Source: Candidatus Zixiibacteriota bacterium
GTDB taxonomy: Bacteria; Desulfobacterota; Binatia; UBA9968
Length of the DNA: 64,000 nucleotides
Assembly: GCA_035574315.1 (NCBI GenBank)
Contig: DATLYW010000048.1
Coordinates: 62,001-126,000 of the forward strand
Direction of reading: 5' to 3'
Part shown: positions 42,444 to 50,356 of the stretch, piece after piece
Layout: each line of letters begins with the position of its first letter
How positions within the stretch are numbered: position 1 is the first letter of the stretch
The notes under the pieces: generated by a model
The model's database searches: none
Seen by the model: the letters and a program-made list of their open reading frames with translations, nothing else
Told to the model about the DNA's origin: nothing
Position numbers and translations under genes: made by a program

Positions 42444-43124
42444 ATGCGCAAGAGGATTTTTTCCTGGCTCGGCCACGAGTTCGTGATGCTTTCCGGCGAG
42501 GCGCGGCCCGCCGCGACGGCGACCGAAGAGGCCAGGGAGCTCTTCGAGCGCTTCGATCGGGAGCTCGGCGCGCTCGGCCTTTCGCTCGCCCACACGGTGC
42601 GCACCCGCCTCTGGGGAAAGGATCGGGAGAGCCGCGATCGCGGCAGCGACGAGCGCGTTCGCATCCTTTCCGGCAAGGCCCGGTCGGCGAGCTCGAGCTA
42701 CATCGCTCCGGGCCGCTTCGACTCCGACGCCCGCGTGGCGATCGATCTCCTGGCGATGCGGCCGGCCCGGCCCGACAGCGCCAAACGGATCGTGGACTAC
42801 GATCCGCCGATCGTGCCGATCCGCTTTCTCGTCTATGAATCGGTGGCGGTGCTGTCCGGAGTCACGGCGGTGCGACCGACCCTGAAGGAGCAGCTGGACG
42901 ACATTCTTCCCCGCATCGAGGCATCGCTCAGGGACGCCGGCACCTCGTGGTCGCGCGTCGCCCGGGTATCCTTTTACCTCCATCGCAGCCAGCCGCTCGA
43001 GACGCTTCGGGAGCTGTTTCGCCGGCGCGTTGCCGCTGAAATTCCACAGGTCGAGGTCGAGCTGGTCGACGGCTACTCCGCCCCGGGCAAGCTGTGCGAG
43101 ATCGAGGTGACCGCTTCCCTATGA
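42444..43124 (+). CDS. tandem RidA/YjgF-like protein
   Basis: A 226-residue protein with two RidA-like (YjgF/YER057c/UK114) halves. The first contains FERFDRELGALGLSLAHTVR and the second LDDILPRIEASLRDAGTSWS, each followed by an expected strand and helix (for example RVARVSFYLHRSQPLETL). RidA proteins hydrolyse reactive enamines and imines made by PLP enzymes. The catalytic Arg near the C-terminus of classical RidA is not obvious here. Its stop overlaps the next ATG (ATGA). Confidence 0.72.
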   Translation: MRKRIFSWLGHEFVMLSGEARPAATATEEARELFERFDRELGALGLSLAHTVRTRLWGKDRESRDRGSDERVRILSGKARSASSSYIAPGRFDSDARVAIDLLAMRPARPDSAKRIVDYDPPIVPIRFLVYESVAVLSGVTAVRPTLKEQLDDILPRIEASLRDAGTSWSRVARVSFYLHRSQPLETLRELFRRRVAAEIPQVEVELVDGYSAPGKLCEIEVTASL

Positions 43125-44107
43125 GCGTACTCCGCGTCTTCATCCTGGACGACTTCGAGGACCAGGCGAGCCGCGTTCCGGCGTATGAGCTGTTGCGCGG
43201 CCGCGCCGAGGTGACGATTCTCAAGGAACGCCTCGACACGCTCGAGAAGCTGTCCGACCGCCTGCGCGGCGCCGACGCGATCCTGCTGATGCGCGAGCGC
43301 ACGCCTTTTCGCGAGGCGGAGCTGGCCGCCGTTCCGGGCCTCAAGTTCATTTCCCAGACGGGCCGGACCACGGCCCATCTCGATGTGGCGGCCGCCACCC
43401 GGCGCGGCATCCCGATCGCGTACACGCCGAGCGACAACGGACGATCGACGACGGAGCTCACCATCGGCCTCATCCTGGCCCTGCTGCGCAGGATCCCGGA
43501 GGTCGACCGGCGCATGCGCGAGGAGTCGTGGCCGGCCGTGACCGGCAGGATGCTTCAGGGGAAAACCGCGGGCGTGATCGGCTTCGGCAGGATCGGGCGT
43601 CAGGTGGCGCGAATCCTGAAGGTGTTCGACGCGCGGGTTCTCGCCTACTCGCGCACGCTGACCCCCGAGAAGGCCGCCGAGGCGGGCGTCGAGTGCGTCT
43701 CGCTGGAGACGCTCCTGCGCGAGTCGGACGTGCTCAGCGTTCACGTTCCGCTCAACGCGAGCACGCGCGGCCTGATCGGGGAGAAGGAGCTGGCGCTGGT
43801 CAAGCCCGGGGCGCTGCTCGTCAACACGGCCCGAGGCCCCCTGGTCTCGGAGCGCGCGATGGTGGAAGCGCTGCGGAGCGGGCGGCTGGGCGGCGTCGCC
43901 CTGGACGTCTACGACGTCGAGCCCCTGCCGCTCGATCACCCGCTGCGCCGTTTCGACAACGCCATCCTGCTCTCGCATCGCGGCTACGCCACGGAGGAGG
44001 TCCTGCGCGAGCGGTACGAGCAGGCGATCACGAACATTCTCAAGTTCATGGACGGACGGCCCGTCGATCTCCTCAATCCGGAGGTCCTGGAGTCGACGCG
44101 GGGCTAG
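43121..44107 (+). CDS. D-2-hydroxyacid dehydrogenase
   Basis: A 328-residue NAD(P)-dependent dehydrogenase of the phosphoglycerate/formate dehydrogenase type. It has the nucleotide motif VIGFGRIGRQVA (about residue 152), Arg in NTARGPLVSE (about 238), Glu in DVYDVEPLP (about 267) and the proton-transfer His in LLSHRGYATEE. Landmark order and length are normal. The ATG overlaps the RidA-like stop by 4 nt, so the two proteins are made together; removing imines from a 2-oxo acid step is a reasonable guess. Confidence 0.9.
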   Translation: MSVLRVFILDDFEDQASRVPAYELLRGRAEVTILKERLDTLEKLSDRLRGADAILLMRERTPFREAELAAVPGLKFISQTGRTTAHLDVAAATRRGIPIAYTPSDNGRSTTELTIGLILALLRRIPEVDRRMREESWPAVTGRMLQGKTAGVIGFGRIGRQVARILKVFDARVLAYSRTLTPEKAAEAGVECVSLETLLRESDVLSVHVPLNASTRGLIGEKELALVKPGALLVNTARGPLVSERAMVEALRSGRLGGVALDVYDVEPLPLDHPLRRFDNAILLSHRGYATEEVLRERYEQAITNILKFMDGRPVDLLNPEVLESTRG

Positions 44108-44199
44108 CACGCCGCGCTCGCGTGACCGATGCGGGGGCTCGTCGGCAAAGCGTGGCGATGACCCCCGCGCTCGCGCTCGTGGATCGGGGCGGGTGCGAA

Positions 44200-44229
44200 T
44201 TGACACTCGGCCCGAAGATCGCGTAAGCT
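44200..44229 (+). promoter_or_regulatory. sigma-70-like promoter before the amidohydrolase operon
   Basis: TTGACA (6 of 6), 18-nt spacer, TAAGCT (3 of 6). The predicted start is near 44236, about 39 nt before ATG 44275. Located by eye. Confidence 0.45.
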
Positions 44230-44274
44230 CGCCGGGTCGCCCGGGAGCGAAATCGCGAAAAGGAGGAACGAACG

Positions 44275-45372
44275 ATGGCTGCGGCAAACGGCCACGGCGA
44301 GGGAATCGAAGGCGTTATCATCTCGTCCGACTCGCACGTGATGGAGCCGGTCGATCTCTGGAAAAAAGGCGTGCCCGAGCGTTACCGCGACGCCGCGCCT
44401 CTCTTTCCGCCGCACAAGGTCGGCGAAGGCTTCCAGCACCATCCGGGAGGATGGGATCCCAACGCGCGCATCAAGGAGATGGAGGCCGACGGCGTGAGCG
44501 CCGAGGTGCTCTATCCGACGCTCCTGCTCGACCTTTTCGCGCTCGACGACGCCGGCCTGCAGGAAGCCTGCTTCCGCGTCTACAACGACTGGCTCATCGA
44601 TTATTGCAGCGTCGACACGAACCGCCTGATCGGCGTATCGGCGATCCCCGTTTACGACATCGACGTCGCCGTAAAGGAGCTGGAGCGCTGCCGCAAGGCC
44701 GGCCTCAGGGGCGCGATGGTGTGGCAGGTTCCGCATCCGTCGCTGCCGTTTCGCTCCGACCACTACGACAAATTCTGGGCGGCCGCTCAGGACCTGGACG
44801 TCCCGGTGAGCCTGCACATTCTTACCGGCCACGGTTACAACAAGGACAAGGAACGGCGCAAGGGCGTCGAGCACTATCGCGGCAGCGTCAACCTCAAGCT
44901 CGCCGACATCGCAGGCGCGCTGTTCGAGTTCATTTTTTACGGCATCCTCGAACGCTACCCCAGGCTCAGGGTCGTCACAGTGGAAAACGAGGTCGGCTGG
45001 CTGCCGTTCATGGTGCAGCAGTGGGATTACTACTATCGCCGGTTCCGCGGCGTGAACCCGCCCCCGATCACCCGGGACCCGAGCGAGTTCGTTCGCAACC
45101 AGGTCTATTCCTGCTTCTTCAACGACGCGGTCTGCGGCCACAACCTGGAGTGGTGGGGTCAGGACAACGTCATGTGGTCGAACGATTTTCCGCATCCCAA
45201 CTCCACCTGGCCGAACTCGCTCAGGATCATCCGCCGCGACCTCGGCCACCTGCCCGTGGAAACGCAAACGAAGGTCCTCGCCACGAACGTGGCCAGGCTC
45301 TACGACCTCGACCTGTCGAGAATTCCCGCGGGCATCGCGCGCGCGGCGGCGCGCGCGCAGGCGAGCGCCTGA
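44275..45372 (+). CDS. amidohydrolase-2 family metal-dependent hydrolase (copy 3)
   Basis: A 365-residue TIM-barrel hydrolase with the first metal motif SSDSHVMEP, ERYPRLRVVTVENEVGWLPF (strand 6) and NDFPHPNSTWPNS near residue 305. It is more distant from the two copies at 2578 and 3684. AAGGAGGAACG precedes the ATG. UspA and a cysteine-dioxygenase-like gene follow within 20 nt, forming an operon. Related proteins decarboxylate or hydrolyse aromatic and dicarboxylic acids. Confidence 0.87.
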   Translation: MAAANGHGEGIEGVIISSDSHVMEPVDLWKKGVPERYRDAAPLFPPHKVGEGFQHHPGGWDPNARIKEMEADGVSAEVLYPTLLLDLFALDDAGLQEACFRVYNDWLIDYCSVDTNRLIGVSAIPVYDIDVAVKELERCRKAGLRGAMVWQVPHPSLPFRSDHYDKFWAAAQDLDVPVSLHILTGHGYNKDKERRKGVEHYRGSVNLKLADIAGALFEFIFYGILERYPRLRVVTVENEVGWLPFMVQQWDYYYRRFRGVNPPPITRDPSEFVRNQVYSCFFNDAVCGHNLEWWGQDNVMWSNDFPHPNSTWPNSLRIIRRDLGHLPVETQTKVLATNVARLYDLDLSRIPAGIARAAARAQASA

Positions 45373-45387
45373 GCCCCGGCAGGGACG

Positions 45388-45840
45388 ATGGCCGGGAAAA
45401 TCGGGCGCATTCTTTACGCGACGGACTACTCCAAGGCCTCGGAACGGGCGTTGGAGCACGCCATCGCCCTTGCGGGGCGAAACGGCGCCGAGTTGCTCGT
45501 CGTGCACGTGATCGAGCCCGTGCCCGCCCACATGCCGGGTGAGGACTTCGGCGGCGCCGAGCTCTACGCCAGGCTCGCCGAGAGCGCGCGGCGCGAAGCC
45601 GAGGCGTCGATGGACAGGCTGATGCAGCGGCTGCGCCGCTCGAGGGTCAGGGCGAAAAGCCTCCTGCTCAAGGGGGTGGCGTACGATCAGATCATCAAGG
45701 CGGCGAAAAGCCGCAACGCCGACATGATCGTGATCGGCACGCACGGGCGCACCGGGCTGTCGAGGCTTTTCCTGGGCAGCGTCGCGGCCCGGGTCGTCGC
45801 CGCGGCGCCTTGCCCGGTATTGACAGTGCGCGGACAATGA
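45388..45840 (+). CDS. universal stress protein (UspA family)
   Basis: A 150-residue single UspA domain starting at ATG 45388, 15 nt after the amidohydrolase. The first strand reads RILYATDYSKASERALEHA, and the ATP-binding loop GTHGRTGLSRLFLGSVA near the C-terminus has the G-x2-G-x9-G(S/T) pattern. It is probably an ATP-binding stress protein. It shares a transcript with its neighbours. Confidence 0.9.
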   Translation: MAGKIGRILYATDYSKASERALEHAIALAGRNGAELLVVHVIEPVPAHMPGEDFGGAELYARLAESARREAEASMDRLMQRLRRSRVRAKSLLLKGVAYDQIIKAAKSRNADMIVIGTHGRTGLSRLFLGSVAARVVAAAPCPVLTVRGQ

Positions 45841-45857
45841 CGTTCGCGGGAAGACCG

Positions 45858-46424
45858 ATGGCAAACCCCTACTCGCTGGAACAGTTCATCACGGACCTGA
45901 ACCGCATCACCGGCGCCGAAACGGCGCCCGCGAGGATCGTCGCGCAGGCCCGCCCGCTTCTCGAAAGGCTGGTGCGCACTCCTTCCTGCATCGATGCCCG
46001 CTTCACCCGGCGCGGAGCGACCGCCTACGGCCGTTACATGCTGCACCGCGCTCCGCGGTTCAACGTGACGGCGGTCGTCTGGGGACCCGGCGACAACGCC
46101 AAGGCGCACAACCACGAGACGTGGGGCCTGGTGGGCGTGATCGAGAACGAAATCCAGGAAACACGCTTTCGACGCACGGACGACGGCTCGCGACCCGGAT
46201 ACGCCGAGCTCGAAGTCACCGCGGTGCTGAGGAACGAGGCGGGCATGGTTTCCTGTCTGCTGCCGCCCGACGACGACATCCACGAGATGAACAACGTCAC
46301 GCGGCGGAACACCGTCGAGATCCACGTCTACGGCAAGGACCTCACGGATCTCCCGCGGCTGCGCTTCGACGTCGACGGCAGGGCCGTGAAGACCTTCGCC
46401 AGCCCGAAATACGACAACTGTTAG
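45858..46424 (+). CDS. cysteine dioxygenase-like cupin protein
   Basis: A 188-residue cupin of the cysteine dioxygenase/thiol dioxygenase family. The ligand segment AHNHETWGLVGVIENEI supplies two His (first cupin motif), and IHEMNN supplies the third. The Cys-Tyr crosslink of mammalian enzymes is absent, as in many bacterial members. Substrate could be cysteine, 3-mercaptopropionate or a similar thiol. ATG 45858 has GGGAAG ahead; ATG 45837, overlapping the uspA stop, is a second choice. It is last in the operon. Confidence 0.82.
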   Translation: MANPYSLEQFITDLNRITGAETAPARIVAQARPLLERLVRTPSCIDARFTRRGATAYGRYMLHRAPRFNVTAVVWGPGDNAKAHNHETWGLVGVIENEIQETRFRRTDDGSRPGYAELEVTAVLRNEAGMVSCLLPPDDDIHEMNNVTRRNTVEIHVYGKDLTDLPRLRFDVDGRAVKTFASPKYDNC

Positions 46425-46448
46425 ACGGTTGCGCCGGGCGGCTGCTCC

Positions 46449-48017
46449 TCACAGCGTCACTTCCCACTCGAGATAGCGCTTCATCGACTCGAGGTCCCCG
46501 GTGATCGAAGGGGAGAGAACGACGTCGTTCGGCTCGACGAGGCAGCGAGCCAGCCCGGCTTCGGTCGAGCCACCCGCGGCGACCCAGCCGCGCAACCCGC
46601 GCTCGAGCGCCCGCACGCGTTCATAGCCCATGCCCTCGAGCGCCCGCGCCGCGAGCGCCGCGGCGCGGCCGTCCGGGGAGGTCACCACGATCGGCTTGCC
46701 GCGGTCCGGAAACAGCCGCGGGATTTCGGTCTCGATACGGCCGCGCGCGATCCAGAGCGCCCCGGGAAGGTGGGCCGCGCCGAACTCCGCGCTCGTTCCG
46801 ACGTCGAGAATCGTGACGCCGCGGCTGGCGCCAGTGGAGAGGAGCTCGCGGGCGTCGATCCAGGCGGCGGCGTCCACCGCGCGGGTCACCAGGGGGCTCT
46901 CGCCGCTCTCGGCGCCGGCGAAAAGCGGCCTTCCGCTTTCGGCCCACGAGCGCAGGCCGCCGTCGAGGACCGAGACGTCGCGAAAGCCCATCTCACCGTA
47001 CCAGTAGGCCGCCACGGTCGCGCGCGCCGCCTCGTTGCTGAGGAAGACGATCCTGGCGTGGCGGACGGCGATGAAATCGTCCGCGCACTGCACCGCCTGG
47101 CCCCCCGGCGCGTGGATCGACCCGGCGATGTGGCCGCTCTCGTATTCCCGCCGGGAGCGCACGTCGACGAGATAGAAGGGCCCGTCCGTACGCCGGGAGA
47201 GAAGCGCGTCGATATCCTCGCAGCCGAGCCGGGAAAGCCCGGCGTCGGCGGCCATGCGCCGTGCCAGCCTCGAACCCTCGCTCACGCTTTCGACCGGCGG
47301 GACCGGGACGTTTCTGCGGGGCGACCGCTCCAGCTCCAATCCGGCCAGCACCCATCCCATCGTGCCGTTCTGCAGCACGCGGGCGCTCTCGACCCCGAGG
47401 GCCCGCAACGTCGCCGTTCCCACGATGCCCCGGGTGCGTCCTGCGCAGTTGACGACGATCATGGCTTCCCGCCGCTGTTTCAGCGCGTGCGCCCACAGCA
47501 CCAGATCGCCGCCGGGAACGTTGCTCCCTCCGGGAACGCAGAACCGCGCGTATTCCTCGGGAGTCCTGACGTCGAGCACGGCAACGCTCCGCCCCTCGTC
47601 CTGCCAGCGCTTGAGCTCCTCCGGCGTCACGTGCGGAACGTGTCGCGCCCGGTAGAGCCTTTCGCCGAACCGCTTGCTGGGAACGTTGACGCCGGTTGCG
47701 ACGGGCCGCCCCTCGCTTCGCCACGCGTCGATCCCGCCGCCAAGCACGGCGACCTCCTCGTACCCCAGCTCCGCCAGGGTGGCCGCCGCCAGCGCCGCAC
47801 GCGCCCCGCCCTCGTCGTAAACCACGACGGGCACCTTGAGATCCGGCACCAGGGCGAGGACGCGGAACTCGATCTCGCCGCGCGGCAGGGACGTGGCGCC
47901 CGCGATCTGGCAGTCGTTGAACTCGCCGCGCTCGCGGACGTCCAGAACGGCGCACGGCGAGCCGCCGTCCATGAGCTCTTCGAGCTGCGCGCACGAGATT
48001 TCCTTCGCCATCGTCAT
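46449..48017 (-). CDS. four-domain rhodanese-like protein
   Basis: A 522-residue protein made of four rhodanese-like domains (about residues 1-125, 125-255, 270-375, 385-500). The signature DVR/VRERGEF, DVRTPEEYARF, DVRSRREYESGHI and DVGTSAEFGAAHL repeats in each. Only the second has the catalytic Cys (VVNCAGRTRG). In the others the loop reads YDEGGAR, LSNEAAR and TSPDGRA, so they probably bind or hold the structure. It may move sulfane sulfur between partners. The start is 48017 (or 48011). The 3' end faces the cysteine-dioxygenase-like gene. Confidence 0.88.
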   Translation of the reverse strand: MTMAKEISCAQLEELMDGGSPCAVLDVRERGEFNDCQIAGATSLPRGEIEFRVLALVPDLKVPVVVYDEGGARAALAAATLAELGYEEVAVLGGGIDAWRSEGRPVATGVNVPSKRFGERLYRARHVPHVTPEELKRWQDEGRSVAVLDVRTPEEYARFCVPGGSNVPGGDLVLWAHALKQRREAMIVVNCAGRTRGIVGTATLRALGVESARVLQNGTMGWVLAGLELERSPRRNVPVPPVESVSEGSRLARRMAADAGLSRLGCEDIDALLSRRTDGPFYLVDVRSRREYESGHIAGSIHAPGGQAVQCADDFIAVRHARIVFLSNEAARATVAAYWYGEMGFRDVSVLDGGLRSWAESGRPLFAGAESGESPLVTRAVDAAAWIDARELLSTGASRGVTILDVGTSAEFGAAHLPGALWIARGRIETEIPRLFPDRGKPIVVTSPDGRAAALAARALEGMGYERVRALERGLRGWVAAGGSTEAGLARCLVEPNDVVLSPSITGDLESMKRYLEWEVTL

Positions 48018-48104
48018 CCCGCTTGACCGTGTCCCGCGATCCGTTCTACTTATGGCTGAGGAAAATTCAAGGACCGCTTTTTTCGCCCGGCGCCGGAGGC
48101 AACG

Positions 48105-49067
48105 ATGACCACCGCAGTCTACGATCGCTTCGAGGGGTTGTTCATTCCGCACGTCACGCCGTTCGACGACTCCGGCGAGCTGGATCTGGAGAGCCTGGAG
48201 CGCCTGGCGGCCCATTTCGCCGCGATCCCCGGCGTCGCGGGACTGGTTTCGTGCGCGCGCATCGGCGAGGGGCCGGTGCTGACGCTGGAGGAAAAACGGC
48301 GGGTTTACGAGATCGCCGGCCGGGTCGCACGCCGTGCGGGTCGCGTGCACGTCGCGACCATCGCCCCGCAATCGACCGCCGAGGCCGTCGCGCTCGTCCG
48401 CGACCTGGAAAAGCTTGCCGTCGACGCCGTCATGATCTTTCCGCCGCTGCTGTTCGCCTGGGGCGAGGTCGGCGGCGATCTCAAGGTGCGATTCTTCGAG
48501 GAGCTGGCTGCCGCCACCATGCTGCCCCTGGTGCTCTTTCAGGTGCCGGTGAAAAGCTACTGGTACGACGTCGAAACGATCTGCCGCATCGCGCGGCTGA
48601 AAAACGTCGCGGCGTTCAAGGAAGCTTCCTTCGACCGCGAGCTGTTCGCGGAAACCGCGCGGCGGCTCGGGCGCGAGCAGGCAGCGATGAAGATTCTCAC
48701 CGGCAACGACCGCTTCGTCGCGGAGAGCTACGGCCTGGGCGCCCGCGGCGCGCTGATCGGCGTGGCGAATCTCGCCACCGAGAGATGGGCCGCCCTGGAC
48801 GCGGCCGGCCGCGCCGGCGACGGAACGCGCGCGCTCGCCATCCAGCAAGGGCTCGACCGGCTGAAGGAGCTGGTCTTCAGCGAGCCGATCGTCGAGGCCG
48901 TGGCGCGCATCAAGGCGGTGCTGCGGCATCAAGGGCTGATTCGCTCGGCGGCGGTCCGCAAACCGCAGCTCGGGATATCGGCCGCCGAGCAACGCGAGCT
49001 GCTGGAGGGCTACGGCGCGCTCGCGGCCCGCGGGCCCGCGGAACCCGAAGCGCCGTCGGCCGTCTAG
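48105..49067 (+). CDS. DapA-family lyase-like protein
   Basis: A 320-residue TIM barrel of the dihydrodipicolinate synthase/N-acetylneuraminate lyase group. The Schiff-base Lys is in AAFKEASFD (about residue 170). The usual partner Tyr (in xYNxP) is Phe in VLFQVPVKSYW, and the GTTGE loop reads LVSCARIGEG, so the standard proton relay is missing. It may run a different aldolase or decarboxylase reaction. The stop codon shares CTAG with the stop of the convergent MFS gene. Confidence 0.85.
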   Translation: MTTAVYDRFEGLFIPHVTPFDDSGELDLESLERLAAHFAAIPGVAGLVSCARIGEGPVLTLEEKRRVYEIAGRVARRAGRVHVATIAPQSTAEAVALVRDLEKLAVDAVMIFPPLLFAWGEVGGDLKVRFFEELAAATMLPLVLFQVPVKSYWYDVETICRIARLKNVAAFKEASFDRELFAETARRLGREQAAMKILTGNDRFVAESYGLGARGALIGVANLATERWAALDAAGRAGDGTRALAIQQGLDRLKELVFSEPIVEAVARIKAVLRHQGLIRSAAVRKPQLGISAAEQRELLEGYGALAARGPAEPEAPSAV

Positions 49068-50356
49068 CGCGGCCCCGCCGCGCCCCGCTCCGGCGTCATG
49101 AACGCAAAAAGCGCGATGATCACCGCCAAAAGCGCCATCGCGCTCAATCCAAGCGACCAGTGAACACCGATCAGGCCGCCGACGACGCCGACGGTGACGC
49201 CGCTGAAGGCTTTGAGGCCGTTGTACGACATGTTGAACAGGCCGATCAGCCGCCCGCGCAGCTGTGCCGGAGCCAGCAGCTGTACCAGGGTCTGGGCCAT
49301 CGAGAGGAAGGTGAGATTGAGCAGCCCCGCGCAGAAGAGCAGCGCAACGCCCAACAGGTAGCTGCTCGACGCCGCAAAGCCCGCGATCGCCAGGCACCAC
49401 AGGATCGCGCAGGCCACCGCGGTCCGCGGGTCGGGCCTGAGCAGCCCCCTGCCCTCGAGGAGCAGCCCGCCCACGACGGCACCGGCCGCGTTGGCTCCCA
49501 GCAGGACGCTGTAGGCGATGTCCTGCTTGTCGTGGCCGAAGTCGTGCGCGAACTCGGGCATCTGCGCCTGAAAAGCGTTTCCCACCAGCAGCGACGTGGC
49601 GCCCCCGAGGACGATCATCGACAGAATCGTGCGGTCGGCTGAAAGCTCGCGCAGCAGCGCGACGGCCCCCCGCAAGGTCAGGCGCTGCGTGCGTCCGCCC
49701 CCCGCCTCGTCCCGGCGGTGGCCGGTATACGGCACGGTCGCCAGCCAGGCCGCGAGCGGCAGGTAGAGGATGACGTTCACGAACAGCCCGACGGCCGGCC
49801 CGAAAAGGAGCATCATCCCGCCGCCCACCGCCGGGCCCAGCAGGATACCGAGCTGGCGCGAGGTCGAGTTGAGCCGCACGGCGCTCTGCAGGAACTCACG
49901 GCCGACGATGTCGTGGATGATGAGCTGGCTTCCCGGACCCCAGAGCACTCCGGCCATGCCGTGGACCACGAGCAGCACGCAGGCGTGCCAGACCTCGATC
50001 GTGTCGGTGAAAAACAACACGCCCCATGCCAGGGAGACGACCGCGTACATGAGCTGCGAGGCCTGAATCACCTTGCGGCAGTCGTGCCGGTCGGCCAGCG
50101 CACCGAAGTAGACCGAGAAAAGAAGAAAGGGCGTCCAGTGGCTGATCACCGCGAATCCGCCCAGGACGGGGGAATGGAATTTCTGGAACAGCAGCCAGTA
50201 GCTGATGACGTGCTCGATGTTGTCCGCCATCATCGAGAGCATGCTGACGGTGAAGTAGATGCGGAAATCGCGGTGGTGCAGGGCGGCGAAGGCGAGCCTC
50301 CGCTCCGCCCCCGGCGCCGCCGCCGCGGCGCCGCCGGAATCGAGGACCTTCTTCAA
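49064..50356 (-). CDS. MFS transporter, tandem pair 1 (second gene)
   Basis: A 430-residue MFS_3-type carrier starting at TTG 50356, whose codon overlaps the stop of the upstream paralog (TTGA); AGGGA lies ahead. Helix 1 contains MLSMMADNIEHVISYWLL, and the loop signature GALADRHDCRK separates helices 2 and 3. It resembles the upstream gene along its whole length (HHRDFRIYF, FHSPVL-GFAVISHW). The two arose by duplication and are translated together, so a heteromeric or dual exporter is possible. It ends at a CTAG shared with the convergent DapA-like gene. Confidence 0.87.
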   Translation of the reverse strand: MKKVLDSGGAAAAAPGAERRLAFAALHHRDFRIYFTVSMLSMMADNIEHVISYWLLFQKFHSPVLGGFAVISHWTPFLLFSVYFGALADRHDCRKVIQASQLMYAVVSLAWGVLFFTDTIEVWHACVLLVVHGMAGVLWGPGSQLIIHDIVGREFLQSAVRLNSTSRQLGILLGPAVGGGMMLLFGPAVGLFVNVILYLPLAAWLATVPYTGHRRDEAGGGRTQRLTLRGAVALLRELSADRTILSMIVLGGATSLLVGNAFQAQMPEFAHDFGHDKQDIAYSVLLGANAAGAVVGGLLLEGRGLLRPDPRTAVACAILWCLAIAGFAASSSYLLGVALLFCAGLLNLTFLSMAQTLVQLLAPAQLRGRLIGLFNMSYNGLKAFSGVTVGVVGGLIGVHWSLGLSAMALLAVIIALFAFMTPERGAAGPR

